Source: Microseira sp003486305 (GTDB lineage Bacteria > Cyanobacteriota > Cyanobacteriia > Cyanobacteriales > Aerosakkonemataceae). From it: a DNA stretch of 6,175 bases. Made by a program: the position numbers and the translations under genes. Positions 5,504-6,175 of the stretch are shown here, one piece after another (within the stretch, counting starts at the first letter, position 1; the number at the start of each line of letters is the position of its first letter). The stretch covers positions 1 through 6,175 of the forward strand of contig DALYJX010000328.1 of assembly GCA_031969655.1 (NCBI GenBank). Direction: 5' to 3'. The notes beneath the pieces are model-generated. The model was not told the DNA's origin, did not search any database, and saw only the letters and a list, made by a program, of their open reading frames with translations.

Positions 5504-6094
5504 ATGAAAATAAATTTACAGGTTTATGCTGCGGCTATTATTGCTACGGCATTTTTGCTCGTAATCTGGCAAGTATTGGGACAATTCCAGTTCAGCATCA
5601 CGGTCGAACACCCAGAAGCCGAACTGCCACCCGTTTCAACCTCGCCCGAGGTGCTACCCGTTACCAAATCGGCTTCTAGTGCCTCCTCTAACTCGACACC
5701 AGTGCCAACTTTGACACAGCCGTTGGCAGTGACCAATGAGACCAAAGCTCGTTCTAACGCACCAGCGACAGCAGTAGGAACCTTGCGAGTCAGCAATCAA
5801 ACCACTCATCCGGTTCGGTTAGCTTTGCTACCCGTGCAGTCTACCGCCAAATCTGGCAAGCAGCCAGCTTACGGCGTACCAGCACACTGGGATTTTGCCC
5901 CCGGAGAAGGGGGTAGCCGGGGATTGGTGTTGGCGCTACCCGATGGTAATCTGAAACTAAATCGGGGAGATGTTTTGGTGGCTTTTGCTCAAGATGGTTC
6001 TAGCCGCTATTGGGGGCCATACGTGGTAGGGGAGACAGGCGCGCCCCTATGGAATAGTCAGAGATCTGAATGGCTGTTGATTTTGCCGCCTTGA
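5504..6094 (+). CDS. Hypothetical membrane-anchored protein with Ser/Thr/Pro linker
   Basis: I do not recognise a named family. The 196-residue product has one N-terminal hydrophobic segment (about 8-26, AAAIIATAFLLVIWQVL) after a short basic start. This fits an uncleaved signal anchor, placing the rest in the periplasm or thylakoid lumen. No lipobox Cys is present. Residues 36-90 form a low-complexity linker rich in Pro, Ser, Thr, Val and Ala. Residues 91-196 look like a compact, mostly beta domain: GTLRVSNQTTHPVRLALLP, then YGVPAHWDFAPGEGG, GNLKLNRGDVLVAFAQDG and RYWGPYVVGE, ending WLLILPP. The Trp and Gly pattern suggests a conserved fold, not a random reading frame. AAGGA (5497-5501) precedes the ATG but is close, with only two bases between. 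It is transcribed away from the ycf20 set, with its own predicted promoter. A cell-envelope role is only a guess. Confidence 0.75.
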   Translation: MKINLQVYAAAIIATAFLLVIWQVLGQFQFSITVEHPEAELPPVSTSPEVLPVTKSASSASSNSTPVPTLTQPLAVTNETKARSNAPATAVGTLRVSNQTTHPVRLALLPVQSTAKSGKQPAYGVPAHWDFAPGEGGSRGLVLALPDGNLKLNRGDVLVAFAQDGSSRYWGPYVVGETGAPLWNSQRSEWLLILPP

Positions 6095-6110
6095 ATTCCC
6101 CATCAGATCT

Positions 6111-6174
6111 GTAGGGGCACGGCATGATAAATATTTCGTTTACTGTCACAATGTTCAACGTGCCGTGCCCCTAC
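6111..6174. repeat. 64-bp element with 14-bp terminal inverted repeats
   Basis: GTAGGGGCACGGCA (6111-6124) is perfectly inverted as TGCCGTGCCCCTAC (6161-6174), enclosing 36 AT-rich bases with no reading frame. GTAGGGGCACGGCA-type ends resemble small palindromic or MITE-like repeats dispersed in many cyanobacterial genomes. It starts 16 bases after the stop of the preceding gene, so its transcript could also act as a hairpin terminator. Any target duplication on the right is cut off by the window edge. Confidence 0.7.
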
Positions 6175-6175
6175 T

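Overview
The window looks like chromosomal DNA of a cyanobacterium, probably a filamentous one. The octamer GCGATCGC (HIP1, the highly iterated palindrome of cyanobacteria) occurs at least ten times in 6.2 kb (starting at 34, 90, 393, 926, 2601, 3711, 3912, 4356, 4838 and 5093), always inside genes. The gene set is cyanobacterial too: a phytochrome-type kinase with an Rcp1-like regulator, a Ycf20-family protein, a plant-type D-glycerate 3-kinase and a DUF2062 membrane protein. Short heptamer tandem repeats and a terminal-inverted-repeat element add to this picture.

Left half (1-3272, + strand): a two-component signalling cluster. A sensor histidine kinase enters from the left edge with its sensory N-terminus missing. 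It overlaps an Rcp1-like single-domain response regulator in an ATGA stop/start junction. After a 127-bp gap with a possible extended -10 promoter comes a hybrid kinase laid out as receiver, HisKA, HATPase, receiver and a C-terminal helical extension. Phosphate could pass from the first kinase to the small regulator. The hybrid kinase could join the same relay through its N-terminal receiver, but nothing in the sequence proves that.

Middle (3261-3330): heptamer repeats in two opposed orientations lie between the convergent hybrid kinase and DUF2062 genes. They supply the last codons and the stop of the kinase and can fold into a hairpin that may act as a terminator.

Right-centre (3335-5348, - strand): a compact gene set reading ycf20, D-glycerate 3-kinase, DUF2062 protein, with gaps of 6 and 34 bp. 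The kinase would complete photorespiration. Its gene carries an in-frame block of the same heptamer family.

Right end (5349-6175): a 155-bp divergent intergenic region holds a reasonable + strand promoter with overlapping palindromes at the expected transcription start. It precedes an unrecognised membrane-anchored protein with a Ser/Thr/Pro-rich linker. The window closes with a 64-bp element bounded by perfect 14-bp inverted repeats.

No stretch over 300 bases lacks a gene. I saw no tRNA, rRNA, CRISPR array, transposase or phage gene. I did not find a clearly new biological system. The most unusual points are the heptamer repeats, which have entered coding sequence at two places.
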